A stretch of 64,000 nt of DNA from Streptomyces griseicoloratus (GCF_014534645.1 NZ_JACVQF010000189.1:62001-126000), one strand, 5' to 3'. Positions 54,957 through 63,871 are shown, numbered from the stretch's first letter. The notes: generated by a model not told the origin, from the sequence alone. Numbers and translations are program-made.

Positions 54957-55946
54957 ATGACGACAGGTCGGCTCGGGCAGCAAGCCGCGCCGCCGAACGC
55001 GGCCTACGCCGGGCAGGTAGTGCATTTCCCGGATCCGGTCAGGGCGGCCCGTCATCCCAGAGGGGTGCGGGTGGACGAGCGTGGTTACCCCGACTTCTCG
55101 CCCTATGCGCGGGCGGCCGCGGAGGTCGCGGAGCCGCCGGAGGGGTTCGGGGTCGACGAGTTGCGGCTGACGGACTACGTGTCGGCGAACGCGGCGCTGG
55201 CGGCGTCGGGTCATGAGCTGTGGGACACGGTGCCTGCGGTGGCGACGCCGCACGGCTGGACGTGGCATCACGTGGTGGGGTCGCGGCGGATGGAGCTCGT
55301 CCCGGTCGAGGTGAAGGCGCTGCTGCGGCATCACGGCGGGATCGCGACGGCGGCGGTGGACCAGGGCAAGCGGGGGACGCGGCCGTTGCAGGAGACGCGT
55401 CCGGCGCACTTCGGGTTGCCGAAGTCGGGTGTGGCGGTGACGGAGCAGCAGGTGCAGGGGGTCGAGGAGGACCTCGGGTACCGGTTGCCGGGTGCGTACC
55501 GGTCGTTCCTGAAGGCGGCGGGCGGCTGCGCGCCGGTGGGGACGGCGCTGGACGCGGAGTTGGGGCTGCTGGTCGACCAGCCGTTCTTCACGGTGCGTGA
55601 GGAGGCGGCGGTCAACGACCTGGTGTACGTCAACAAGTGTCTGCGGGACCATCTGACGAAGGACTTCCTGGGGGTCGGGTTCGTCCAGGGCGGTCTGCTG
55701 GCCGTGAAGGTGAAGGGCGAGCGGATCGGTTCGGTGTGGTTCTGCGCGTACGACGACGCGCGGGACGTGGACGCCTCGTGGTCGCCGGCGGAGCGGGTGG
55801 AGCGGCTGCTGGTGCCGTGCGGTGAGGACTTCGACGCGTTCCTGTCGCGGCTGGCGGGGTCGCCGCCGGAGCTGGAGACGGTGGCGAACCTGATGGTGGA
55901 CGGCGGTTTCGCGCGAGCGGTGCCCGCGTCGTCGGTAGGGGAGTGA
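54957..55946 (+). CDS. WHH nuclease-like/SUKH (SMI1-KNR4) fusion protein
   Basis: 329 residues from ATG 54957 (AGGGGG upstream). Residues 40-130 resemble the WHH family of HNH/EndoVII toxin nucleases: YPDFSPYARAAAEV, a VSANAALAASGHE helix, then WTWHHVVGSRRMELVPVEVKALLRHHGG. Trp103-His104-His105 and His125 are kept, but the middle metal-binding His is replaced by Lys120, so activity is doubtful. Residues 150-310 are a SUKH/SMI1 domain (VEEDLGYRLPGAYRSFLKAAGG). Toxin-like and immunity-like folds in one chain are unusual. The next gene starts 7 bp downstream. Confidence 0.8.
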   Translation: MTTGRLGQQAAPPNAAYAGQVVHFPDPVRAARHPRGVRVDERGYPDFSPYARAAAEVAEPPEGFGVDELRLTDYVSANAALAASGHELWDTVPAVATPHGWTWHHVVGSRRMELVPVEVKALLRHHGGIATAAVDQGKRGTRPLQETRPAHFGLPKSGVAVTEQQVQGVEEDLGYRLPGAYRSFLKAAGGCAPVGTALDAELGLLVDQPFFTVREEAAVNDLVYVNKCLRDHLTKDFLGVGFVQGGLLAVKVKGERIGSVWFCAYDDARDVDASWSPAERVERLLVPCGEDFDAFLSRLAGSPPELETVANLMVDGGFARAVPASSVGE

Positions 55947-55953
55947 GCGGGGC

Positions 55954-58716
55954 ATGGTGACGTTCGCGCAGGCGCAGGAGCGCGCGGAAGAGTGGATCAA
56001 CGGTGATGTGCCGTCGTACCAGCACCGTGAGGTGCGGGTGCGGGAGTTCGAGCTCGGGTTCGTGGTGTGGGCCGAGGACCGTGCGGACGGGCCGCGTTCG
56101 GACGGGGGCGCGCAGCGGCTGGTGATCGCGCGGGACAGCGGTGAGGCGACGCTGTGGCCGGCGCTGGCGGTGGGCGAGGTGATCCGCCGGTACGAGGAGG
56201 AGTACGGCCGTCCCGACGCGGCTCCGGAGCCGGCGCCCGCGCCGCCGGCCCGGGTGGACCTGAACCAGACGTCGTTCCTGCTGACTCCGCCGGAGTGGTT
56301 GCAGGAGGCGGCGGACCGGATGGGTGTTCCCGACCGGCGGGGTGAGGCGCAGCGTGGCACGGGGGCCGGTGCGCTGCCCGAGACGCAGGCCGGGGTTCCG
56401 TCGGCCGCGGCGGGGGCTTCCGCCGGTCCGTCGGGCTCGGGTGCGCCGGGTGCGCCGGGTTCCTCGGGGAGTGGCGCGGCGTGGCCGGCGGCCGGGTCGG
56501 GCGGTGCCGGCGGTTCCGGGGCGCCTGGTTCGCCTGCGGGGGCGACGCCGTGGGCCGGGACGGACACCAACGCGGACGGCGGGGACGACCGTTCCGTGCC
56601 GTTGCCGGAGACGGTGTTCGCGCCGCCGCTGAGCACCGGGGACGACACGCCGCCGCCTGCGGCGCCGGATGCCAAGACGACGTTGATGTCGGGGGGCAGT
56701 CAGCTTCCGCCGACGGCGCTCGCGCCGGCGATCGACGATCCGAACGCGCCGAGTGTGCCGAGCGCGCCGGCTGCGCCGCCTGCGCCGACGGGGGCGGGGG
56801 CGCCTGCGCCTGCGGCGCCGGGTGCGGCTTCCGTGCCGGGGGCGCCTCCGTCCGCGCCTGCGGCGCCGGGTACGCCGCCTCCTGGTACGGCGTCCGGTCC
56901 GGGTACGCCGCCTCCGGCCGCCCCGGGTACGCCGCCTCCGGGTGTGCCGCTGCCGTCGGCCGCGGGCGCCCCGGGGACGCCGGCCCGGCCGCTCGCGTCG
57001 AACGCCGGGGACATCGCCGACGCCGCGACCAGCAAGGCGGCGCCTCCGCCGCGCCGGGGCGGGGGTGCGACCCCGCCGCCTCCGCCGGGCGCTCCGGGGA
57101 CGCCGGGCGCGCGGCCGGGGAGCACGCCTCCGCCGCCCGCGGCGCCCGCCGCGCCGGGTGGGTCGTCGGGCGGTTACGTGCCGACGCAGCTCGTGTCCTC
57201 GCTCGGTCCCGAGGGCCCGCAGGGGCCCGGCACGCCGCCTCCGCCGAGCGCGCCGCAGCCTCCGGCCGGTCCGGGTACGCCGCCTCCGAGTGCCCCGGGT
57301 ACGCCGCCTCCGGGCGCCCCGGGCGGGACGCCCCCGGGTGGGGTGCACCACGCGGCCACGATGCTGGCCGACCCCGGCCGGACCGGCGGTGCGCCGCAGC
57401 CTCCCGGCCCTCCCGGTGCCCCGGGAGCGCCCGGTGCGCCGCAGCCCCCGGCCGCCCCCGGTGCTCCTGGTGCTCCCGGTGCGCCCCCCGCGCCGGGCAC
57501 GTCGGGCGGCGGCAGCGGTGCCGTTCATCACGCGCAGACCGTGCTGGCCTCGCCCCCGGTGGGCGGTCCCGGCACGCCCCCGCCGCCGCAGGCGCCGGGT
57601 GTGCCCGGCCCGCCCGTGCCGCCGGGCGCCCCCGGCGCCCCCGGTGCGGCCCGGCCCATGCCGCCCGGTGCGATGCCGCCGCCCGGTCAGCCCCTCCCGG
57701 GGCAGCCGCCGGCGTACGGCTACCCGCAGCCGCCGGCCGGTCAGCCGACCGTCGGCCCCGGCTACCAGGCGGTGCTGCGCTACCGCGCGCAGGACGGTTC
57801 CGAGCAGCAGCTGATCCGGCGTTCGGCGCCGGGTACGCCGCACCCGGAGTGGCAGATCTTCCACGAGCTGCGCGCCATGAACGTGCCGCCGGACCAGGTG
57901 CTGGAGCTGCACACGGAGCTGGAGTCGTGCGAGCTGCCGGGCGCGTACTGCGCGCGGATGATCCGGGAGCAGTGGCCGCAGGCGCGGATCACGTCCATCG
58001 CGCCGTACGGCGCGGATCACGCGAGCCGTCAGCAGGGCATGCAGCAGCTGCTGGCCCATCAGGGTGAGCTGCACCAGGTGGCCGACGGTCCGGCGCGTCC
58101 GGGGCCGGTGCGTGCTCCGCTGCCGCCCGTGCAGCCGGTGCCGCCGGTTCCGCCGGAGGCGATCGGGCAGGAGCTGGCGGCGGCGTTCGGTCCCGGTGTC
58201 TTCCGGTTCGAGCAGGCCGCCGTGTCCCGGCAGGGCGTGCCGCCGGTGGTGGCGCACACGCTGGTGGCGGCGGGTCTGCCGATGGACATGGGCCCGTTCT
58301 TCTGGGCGCAGGCCCAGCCGGGCCGCCCGGTGCCGACGCTGGCGGAGCTGGCGGCCGAGCGGGGGGTGCAGCCGGCCTCGGACGCGGGCTCGTACCTGGT
58401 GCTGGGCAGTGACTTCGGCAAGGCGATCTGTGTGCAGTACGGCACGGCGAGCATCGTGGCGGTGCCGGTGGAGGCGGGGCCGGGCGGTGCGCCCGTACCG
58501 CCGCAGTTCGTGAACACCGGGCTGCCGGAGTTCGCGCGGTGCCTGGCGTTGCTGGGCCGGATGTGGCGGCTGCGGTTCGGGCTGAACCAGGAGCAGGCGG
58601 GCCGCTGGACGGTCGACTTCCAGGCCCAGCTGGCCTCGCTGGACCCGGCGGCGCTCGGGTCGCCGGAGAGCTGGTGGTCGGTGCTGCTGGAGCAGATGTG
58701 GGACGGGTTGCTGTGA
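55954..58716 (+). CDS. 920-residue multidomain protein: YrhB-like, Pro/Ala/Gly-rich, deaminase-like, SUKH-4
   Basis: Starts at ATG 55954, 7 bp after the WHH-SUKH stop. Residues 1-88 (AQERAEEWINGDVP...LGFVVWAED...RLVIARDSGEATLWP) resemble the YrhB/Imm35 immunity fold. Residues 90-620 are low-complexity Pro/Gly/Ala with GTPPP and collagen-like GAPGAP repeats. Residues 625-690 contain WQIFHELRAMNVPPDQVLELHTELESC followed by C666, giving a deaminase-like zinc site (His653, Glu655, Cys659, Cys666) of the XOO_2897 type. Residues 734-910 fit SUKH-4, ending PQFVNTGLPEFARCLALLGRMW. No signal peptide. Very likely cotranscribed with the WHH-SUKH gene. Confidence 0.8.
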   Translation: MVTFAQAQERAEEWINGDVPSYQHREVRVREFELGFVVWAEDRADGPRSDGGAQRLVIARDSGEATLWPALAVGEVIRRYEEEYGRPDAAPEPAPAPPARVDLNQTSFLLTPPEWLQEAADRMGVPDRRGEAQRGTGAGALPETQAGVPSAAAGASAGPSGSGAPGAPGSSGSGAAWPAAGSGGAGGSGAPGSPAGATPWAGTDTNADGGDDRSVPLPETVFAPPLSTGDDTPPPAAPDAKTTLMSGGSQLPPTALAPAIDDPNAPSVPSAPAAPPAPTGAGAPAPAAPGAASVPGAPPSAPAAPGTPPPGTASGPGTPPPAAPGTPPPGVPLPSAAGAPGTPARPLASNAGDIADAATSKAAPPPRRGGGATPPPPPGAPGTPGARPGSTPPPPAAPAAPGGSSGGYVPTQLVSSLGPEGPQGPGTPPPPSAPQPPAGPGTPPPSAPGTPPPGAPGGTPPGGVHHAATMLADPGRTGGAPQPPGPPGAPGAPGAPQPPAAPGAPGAPGAPPAPGTSGGGSGAVHHAQTVLASPPVGGPGTPPPPQAPGVPGPPVPPGAPGAPGAARPMPPGAMPPPGQPLPGQPPAYGYPQPPAGQPTVGPGYQAVLRYRAQDGSEQQLIRRSAPGTPHPEWQIFHELRAMNVPPDQVLELHTELESCELPGAYCARMIREQWPQARITSIAPYGADHASRQQGMQQLLAHQGELHQVADGPARPGPVRAPLPPVQPVPPVPPEAIGQELAAAFGPGVFRFEQAAVSRQGVPPVVAHTLVAAGLPMDMGPFFWAQAQPGRPVPTLAELAAERGVQPASDAGSYLVLGSDFGKAICVQYGTASIVAVPVEAGPGGAPVPPQFVNTGLPEFARCLALLGRMWRLRFGLNQEQAGRWTVDFQAQLASLDPAALGSPESWWSVLLEQMWDGLL

Positions 58717-58740
58717 GGCGCCGCTGACGCGCCCTCACCT

Positions 58741-58792
58741 GGGGCCGGGCCCGGTCGATGTCGTACGCGACCGGGCCCGGCCCCTTCTTTTG
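58741..58792 (+). terminator. Very strong intrinsic terminator
   Basis: GGGGCCGGGCCCGGTCG (58741-58757) pairs perfectly with CGACCGGGCCCGGCCCC (58768-58784), 17 bp, followed by TTCTTTTGG. It closes the WHH-SUKH/deaminase-SUKH operon. Confidence 0.95.
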
Positions 58793-58956
58793 GCCCTCCT
58801 TTTTTCGTGGCCGTGGCCGGGGTGTGCGGGCGGGGTGAGCCGGGGTGCGGCCGTGGTGCGTGACCTTCCCGCGGAGTGTCGCGTTATGAGCGCTCAAGTC
58901 CGATCCATCAAGATATGCGCGGATTGTCATGGAATCGGGCGAACGGGAGTTCCGGT

Positions 58957-59841
58957 ATGAGCAGCGCATCGGCGTCGCCGCACGGCTTCGTGGTCGTACG
59001 GGGGCGCGGCTACCGTCCGGACCAGGTCGACGCGTGTGCCGGGGCGCTGTCCGAGGAACGGGACGCCGCCTGGGAGCGGGCCGCACGGCTCACCGTGCTC
59101 GCCCGTGAGATGGAGACGGAGCTGGGCCGGCTGCGGGAGACGCTGGCGGGACTCGCCCCGCAGACCTACGAGTCGCTCGGGGAGCGCGCGCGGCGCATCT
59201 TCGAGCTCGGGCAGGAGGAGGCGCAGGCCCTTCGGGAGAGCGCGCGGCGCGCGGCGGAGGACCTGTCGGCACAGGCGCAGGCGTACGCGACCGGCGTGCG
59301 CGAGGCCGCACAGGCGCACGCGGACGCGGTACGGGGCGAGGCCGACGACTCTGCCCGCCGGCGGCTGCTCGCGGCGCGCGCGGAGGCCGACGAGGTGCGG
59401 ATCGCCGTCCGGCGCGAGGTGCGGGAGGGCCGGCGTGCGGCGCTGGCCGTGGTGCGCGAGGCGCGCCGGCGCACCTCGGCGGTCCTCGACGAGCAGGCCG
59501 GGGAGCACGCCGAGCGCTGGGCCGAGGCCGAGCGGGCGGAGGCCGAGGGGGTGGCGGCCCTGGCCGCGCGGTACGCGGAGCCGTTGGCCCGCGCGGAGCG
59601 GGAACTGGCCGAGGCGGAGAGGGACCTGGCCGACGCCCGGGCGTGGGCCGGGCGCCGGCAGGAGGAGGCCCGGGCGTGGGCCTTCGAGGTGGTCGACGGG
59701 GCGCGGGTGCGGGCGGAGCGGATCGCCCGGGAGACGGAGCGGCTGCTGCACGAGCACGGGGAGCGGTGGGAGGACATGCAGGCCGACATGGACCACGCGC
59801 GCAGCAGCCTCGGTTCGCTGACGGGCAGGGCCGTGGAATGA
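58957..59841 (+). CDS. Coiled-coil protein of the Streptomyces 'cellulose-binding protein'/DivIVA-like group
   Basis: 294 residues from ATG 58957 (GGGAG 7 bp upstream). The N-terminal GFVVVRGRGYRPDQVDACAGALSEERD is a DivIVA-type start, then about 240 residues of uninterrupted Ala/Glu/Arg heptads form a long coiled coil. No membrane or export signal. Such proteins are cytoskeleton-like or polarity scaffolds in Streptomyces; the name cellulose-binding protein is historical. A role in hyphal growth is inferred by family resemblance. Confidence 0.8.
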   Translation: MSSASASPHGFVVVRGRGYRPDQVDACAGALSEERDAAWERAARLTVLAREMETELGRLRETLAGLAPQTYESLGERARRIFELGQEEAQALRESARRAAEDLSAQAQAYATGVREAAQAHADAVRGEADDSARRRLLAARAEADEVRIAVRREVREGRRAALAVVREARRRTSAVLDEQAGEHAERWAEAERAEAEGVAALAARYAEPLARAERELAEAERDLADARAWAGRRQEEARAWAFEVVDGARVRAERIARETERLLHEHGERWEDMQADMDHARSSLGSLTGRAVE

Positions 59842-59934
59842 CGGGCAGGGCGGTGGGCCGAGGAGCAGGACCGAGGGGCAGGGCCGTGGGCCGAGGGGCC
59901 GCGTCGGCCCTGCCCGTACGCCGTCCGTGCCTTC

Positions 59935-61545
59935 TCAGTCGCCCCGGCGTACCGCGCCCGCCAGGATCCACCCCTCCACGGCCTCGTACTGGCGGCGCTG
60001 CTCCTCCGCCTTGCGCCGGCCGGAGAGCATCGTGCCCAGCCAGCCGCAGGCGAAGCCCAGCGGGATGGAGACCAGGCCCGTCGTGGTGAACGGGAACCAG
60101 TTGACGTCGGCGTCGGGGAAGGCGGAGACGGGTGAGCCGGAGACCAGGTTGGTGCCCGGCATCAGCAGCAGTACGGCCAGGGAGCCGCCGATGAGGGTGC
60201 TGAGCATTCCGGCGCGGGTGTAGCGGCGCCAGAAGAGGCCGTAGACCAGTGCGGGGGCGATGGCCGAGGCGCCCAGGCAGAAGGACAGGGTCACCAGGGG
60301 CTGGAGGCTGCGGTGCTGCACCAGCGTCGCCAGGATGATCGCGGGGATGCCGACGGCCAGCGCGGAGGCCCGGGCCAGGGTCATCTCGCGTCGCGGTGAC
60401 ATCTCCTGCACCCGGGTGGCGAACACGTCGTGGGCGAGGGAGTTGGCGCAGGCGAGGATCATGCCGCCGACGGAGGCGAGCAGGGTGAGGAAGACGGCCG
60501 TGGTGACCGTCGTGAACAGGAAGGTCTCCGCCGTGGACACCTCCGCGCCGAACGCGGCCTGGGAGCCGAGGAGATAGGCGGTGTTGCCCTGCGGGTCGAT
60601 CCCGGCGATGACGGCCCGTCCGACCAGCGCGGTCGCCCCGAACCCGACGACCGTGATGACCAGGACGAACAGCGCGACGCCGGAGACCGCCCAGGACATC
60701 GAGCGGCGCACCTGGCGGGCGGAGGAGGCGGTGTACATGCGCATGGTGACGTGGGGCAGACAGGCGCCGCCGAGGACGACGGTCAGCTGCGAGGTGATCA
60801 TGTCCACCTCGGGGTGGGGTCCGCCCGCGAACTCCAGTCCCGAGTTCAGGAACGCCGGTCCCGCGCCGCTGCGGGCGGCGGCCGCGTCGAACAGTGCGCC
60901 GGGGTCCCAGTCGAAGCGGTTCAGGATCAGCGCGGCGACCACGGCACCGGAGCCGAGCAGCATCACCATCTTCAGGATCTGGATGAGGGCGGTGCCCTTC
61001 ATCCCGCCGATCGCCGCGTAGCTGATCATCAGGGCGCCCAGTCCGATGATGCAGCCGGTCTGCAGGGACTCCCCGGAGAAGCCGAGGACGAAGGAGAGCA
61101 GCTGGCCGGCGCCCGCGAGCTGCACCAGCATCAGCGGCAGCAGTGCCGCGATGGTCACCGCGCAGGCGGCGATGCGCACACTGCGTCCCGGCATCCGGCG
61201 GGCGAGGGCGTCGCCCATGGTGAACCGGCCCGCGTTGCGCAGCGGTTCGGCCAGCAGGAACATCAGCAGCATCAGCGACAGGGCGGTGCTGAGCGCCAGC
61301 ACGATGCCGTCGTAGCCGAACAGGGCGATGACGCCGCCCGTGCCGAGGACGGTCGCGGCGGAGATGTAGTCGCCGGCGATGGCCAGGCCGTTGCGCATGG
61401 GGGACAGGGAGCCGTAGCCGGTGTAGAACTCGTCGATGTCGTCGCGGTCCGGGCCGGTCATCACGCACAGCAGCAGCGTGATGGTGGCGACGGCGGTGAA
61501 TCCGACCAGGGACATCGTCTGGGCGTTGCCGCTGAACTCCGTCAT
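59935..61545 (-). CDS. Sodium:solute symporter, ActP/MctC-like monocarboxylate carrier
   Basis: 536 residues from ATG 61545, overlapping the DUF485 stop (ATGA). 13 helices; the ActP-type motifs are DEFYTGYGSLSPMRNGLAIAGDYISAATVLGTGGVIALFG and AYAAIGGMKGTALIQILK-like elements, with TLLASVGGMILACANSLAHDVFA for the sodium site. Coupling with a DUF485 gene is the hallmark of acetate/pyruvate/propionate permeases of the YjcH-ActP type. Confidence 0.93.
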   Translation of the reverse strand: MTEFSGNAQTMSLVGFTAVATITLLLCVMTGPDRDDIDEFYTGYGSLSPMRNGLAIAGDYISAATVLGTGGVIALFGYDGIVLALSTALSLMLLMFLLAEPLRNAGRFTMGDALARRMPGRSVRIAACAVTIAALLPLMLVQLAGAGQLLSFVLGFSGESLQTGCIIGLGALMISYAAIGGMKGTALIQILKMVMLLGSGAVVAALILNRFDWDPGALFDAAAARSGAGPAFLNSGLEFAGGPHPEVDMITSQLTVVLGGACLPHVTMRMYTASSARQVRRSMSWAVSGVALFVLVITVVGFGATALVGRAVIAGIDPQGNTAYLLGSQAAFGAEVSTAETFLFTTVTTAVFLTLLASVGGMILACANSLAHDVFATRVQEMSPRREMTLARASALAVGIPAIILATLVQHRSLQPLVTLSFCLGASAIAPALVYGLFWRRYTRAGMLSTLIGGSLAVLLLMPGTNLVSGSPVSAFPDADVNWFPFTTTGLVSIPLGFACGWLGTMLSGRRKAEEQRRQYEAVEGWILAGAVRRGD

Positions 61546-62087
61546 CGTCCCGCCTCCCGTCTGGCGTCCAGTTCGGCCTCCTTGCGGATGCGGTCCGCGA
61601 GGGGGTCGACATGGCGGCGGGCGGTGTACTCGTACAGCCCGATCGCCAGCCAGGTGACGGGCAGTTGCAGCAGGGCCAGCAGCATCCCGGTGGGCAGTCC
61701 GCCGGCGCCGTCGCCGGTCATGAAGCCGGGGGCGTACGCGGACAGGATCAGGAAGAGCGTGAAGTAGCCGAGGGCGGTCAGCGTGGCGGTGCGCCGCTGC
61801 CAGCGGTAGGCGCTGCGCAGGATCCGCAGGTCGCTGTGGTGCCCGAGCGCGGCCCGCCGCGGCGCCCGCGGCTCGCCGAGGCCGGGGTGGCCGGGACCGG
61901 GGCCGGGGTCGGGAAGGGGGCCGGGACCGGCCGGTTGCCAGGGGTGGGTGCCGTACGGGGGCGGGGACGGGTGCGGTCCGGACGGGTACGGCGGGGGCGG
62001 GTACGACGGCGCGGGGCGGTTCGACGGAGGGGGATACGGGGGTCGGTACGACGGAGGGGGATACGACGGGGACGGGTCGTAGGACAT
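61542..62087 (-). CDS. DUF485 small membrane protein with Pro-rich N-terminus
   Basis: 181 residues from ATG 62087 (AAGGAG upstream). Residues 1-75 are Pro/Ser/Tyr-rich. Residues 82-181 are a DUF485 domain: LRILRSAYRWQRRTATLTALGYFTLFLILSAY, the GGLPTGMLLALLQLPVTWLAIGLYEYTA helix, and a charged C-terminus with RIRKEAELDAR. It is the usual partner of ActP-type symporters and overlaps that gene by 4 bp. Confidence 0.92.
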   Translation of the reverse strand: MSYDPSPSYPPPSYRPPYPPPSNRPAPSYPPPPYPSGPHPSPPPYGTHPWQPAGPGPLPDPGPGPGHPGLGEPRAPRRAALGHHSDLRILRSAYRWQRRTATLTALGYFTLFLILSAYAPGFMTGDGAGGLPTGMLLALLQLPVTWLAIGLYEYTARRHVDPLADRIRKEAELDARREAGR

Positions 62088-62287
62088 CCCGGTGCTCCTT
62101 GCGCGGCTCGGGTCCGGTGCGGCGGACCGCAGGGAGTTGGGGGGTGGCGGGGGCCACGCACGCTACTCGCCGGTTCGGGGGAGCGCCGGGTTTTCGCCAA
62201 ACTGGTCGGTCGGTATGCGCTTGCTGTGCCGGAGCACAGGTGTTACCCGCGTTAACCTGGGCCTTTCGGGGGTGCCGGCCCGCGCAT

Positions 62288-63784
62288 TCAGTCCGTGAGG
62301 ACCGGGAATTTCCGCGGCGCCAGGACCAGCAGCACCAGGAAGGCCAGGGCCGCGGCCCCCGCCGCTCCGAGGTAGACCGCGTGGACGGCGTCGGCGATCG
62401 CCCGCCGTACGGACTCGTCGGCCGTGCCCGAATCCAGTGCCCGCGTCACCGAGTCCAGGTCGCTCGCCCCGCCGAGCCGCGCGGCCAGCACCCCGTTGGC
62501 GACCGCGCCGAAGACGGCCGCGCCCACCGTCTGCCCGGTCTGCCGGCAGAACAGGACGGACGCCGTCGCCGTACCCCGTTCCGCCCAGCCGACCGTCGAC
62601 TGGACGCCGACGATGAGCGGCAGCTGGAACAGGCCGAGCGCGGCGCCGAGCAGCAGCATCAGCAGCGCCGGCTGCCAGGCCTGGCCCGGGTAGGGCAGGA
62701 AGGGGAAGGCGAACAGGATCAGCGCGGCCGTGCCGATGCCGAGCATGGCGGTGTTGCGGAAGCCGATCCTGCGGTACACGTGCTGGCTCAGCGCCGCCGA
62801 CACCGGCCAGCTCAGCGTCCAGACGGACAGCACGAAACCGGCGGCCACCGGGGCCAGGCCCAGGACGGACTGGGCGTAGGTGGGCAGGAACACGGTCGGC
62901 GCCACCATCAGCAGGCCCAGCGCGCCGAGCGCGAGGTTCACCGCGGCGATCGTGCGGCGCCGCCACACCCAGCCGGGGATGATCGGCTCCGCCGCCCGGC
63001 GCTCGATCACCACGACGGCCGCCAGCAGGACGAGGCCCGTCCCGAAGAAGACCAGCGAGTGCGGCGACAGCCACGGCCAGGCCACCCCGCCCTGCACCAG
63101 TGCGGTGAGCAGGACGCCGCCGCAGGCGAACACCGCGAGCGCGCCCGCCCAGTCGACACGCGCGCGCGTGCCGTCCGTCTCCCGGGCCGGCTCGTGCAGG
63201 TGACGGACGATCAGCCACAGGGCGACCGCGCCGATCGGCAGGTTGATGAGGAAGATCCAGCGCCAGTCGGCGTACGCGGCCAGCACGCCGCCCAGTCCCG
63301 GACCCGCGACCGCGGACACCGCCCACACGGTGGACAGCTTGGCCTGGATCTTGGGGCGGTCCTTCAGCGGGTACAGGTCCGCGGCGAGGGTCTGCACCGT
63401 GCCCTGGAGGGCGCCGCCGCCCAGTCCCTGGACGACGCGGAAGGCGATCAGCGCGCCCATGTTCCAGGCGAGCGCGCACAGCAGGGAGCCGATCAGGAAC
63501 ACCACCGCGCCCGCCACCAGCACCGGTTTGCGGCCGAAGGTGTCGGACAGCTTGCCGTAGACGGGGAGGGTGACCGTGACGGCCAGCAGATAGCCGGAGA
63601 AGAGCCAGGAGAAGACGGAGAACCCGCCGAGGTCGCCGACGATCTGCGGTACGGCGGTGGAGACGATGGTCGAGTCCAGCGCCGCCAGCGCCATCGCGAG
63701 CATGAGAGCGGCGACGACGGCACCGCGCCGGTTCGCACCGGCGGGTTGCGCGGCCTTGCGTACCGCGGGTCTGGTGCTGCCCAC
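62288..63784 (-). CDS. MFS drug exporter, DHA2 (EmrB/QacA) 14-helix type
   Basis: 498 residues from GTG 63784, which has AAGGGAGGGA 7 bp upstream; ATG 63811 is the longer alternative but lacks a ribosome site. Motif C-like ALDSTIVSTAVPQIVGDLGG in helix 1, motif A GKLSDTFGRKPVLVAG, and VVQGLGGGALQGTVQTLAADLYP. Fourteen helices. It probably exports drugs or toxic metabolites using the proton gradient. No regulator gene is next to it inside the window. Confidence 0.92.
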   Translation of the reverse strand: MGSTRPAVRKAAQPAGANRRGAVVAALMLAMALAALDSTIVSTAVPQIVGDLGGFSVFSWLFSGYLLAVTVTLPVYGKLSDTFGRKPVLVAGAVVFLIGSLLCALAWNMGALIAFRVVQGLGGGALQGTVQTLAADLYPLKDRPKIQAKLSTVWAVSAVAGPGLGGVLAAYADWRWIFLINLPIGAVALWLIVRHLHEPARETDGTRARVDWAGALAVFACGGVLLTALVQGGVAWPWLSPHSLVFFGTGLVLLAAVVVIERRAAEPIIPGWVWRRRTIAAVNLALGALGLLMVAPTVFLPTYAQSVLGLAPVAAGFVLSVWTLSWPVSAALSQHVYRRIGFRNTAMLGIGTAALILFAFPFLPYPGQAWQPALLMLLLGAALGLFQLPLIVGVQSTVGWAERGTATASVLFCRQTGQTVGAAVFGAVANGVLAARLGGASDLDSVTRALDSGTADESVRRAIADAVHAVYLGAAGAAALAFLVLLVLAPRKFPVLTD

Positions 63785-63840
63785 CCCGGGTCCCTCCCTT
63801 GGTTTCCCCATGCATCCAGTTGCCGGGACCAGCTTCGCAC

Positions 63841-63871
63841 TTGAGCCTGACGCAGCGGCAGGGTGGACAGT
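63841..63871 (+). promoter_or_regulatory. Possible MerR-type promoter directed off the right edge
   Basis: TTGAGC (63841-63846) and GACAGT (63866-63871) are 19 bp apart, the long spacing of MerR-controlled promoters, and CCTGACGC-A-GCGGCAGG (63846-63862) is an inverted repeat with one mismatch inside the spacer. The gene served would start beyond base 64000. Confidence 0.3.

Noticed and set aside
56400-57700. CRISPR or DNA-level satellite in the GC-rich repeated stretch
   Set aside because: Repeats follow codon phase and encode Pro/Gly/Ala; they are protein low complexity, not a spacer-repeat array.
55630-58257. 875-residue minus-strand open frame opposite the Pro-rich protein
   Set aside because: Arg/Gly/Thr-only composition; a mirror of the Pro/Gly/Ala codon repeats on the plus strand.
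62088-62287. Regulatory dyad GTTACCCGCGTTAAC before the DUF485 gene
   Set aside because: The repeat is short and imperfect, so I do not call it an operator.
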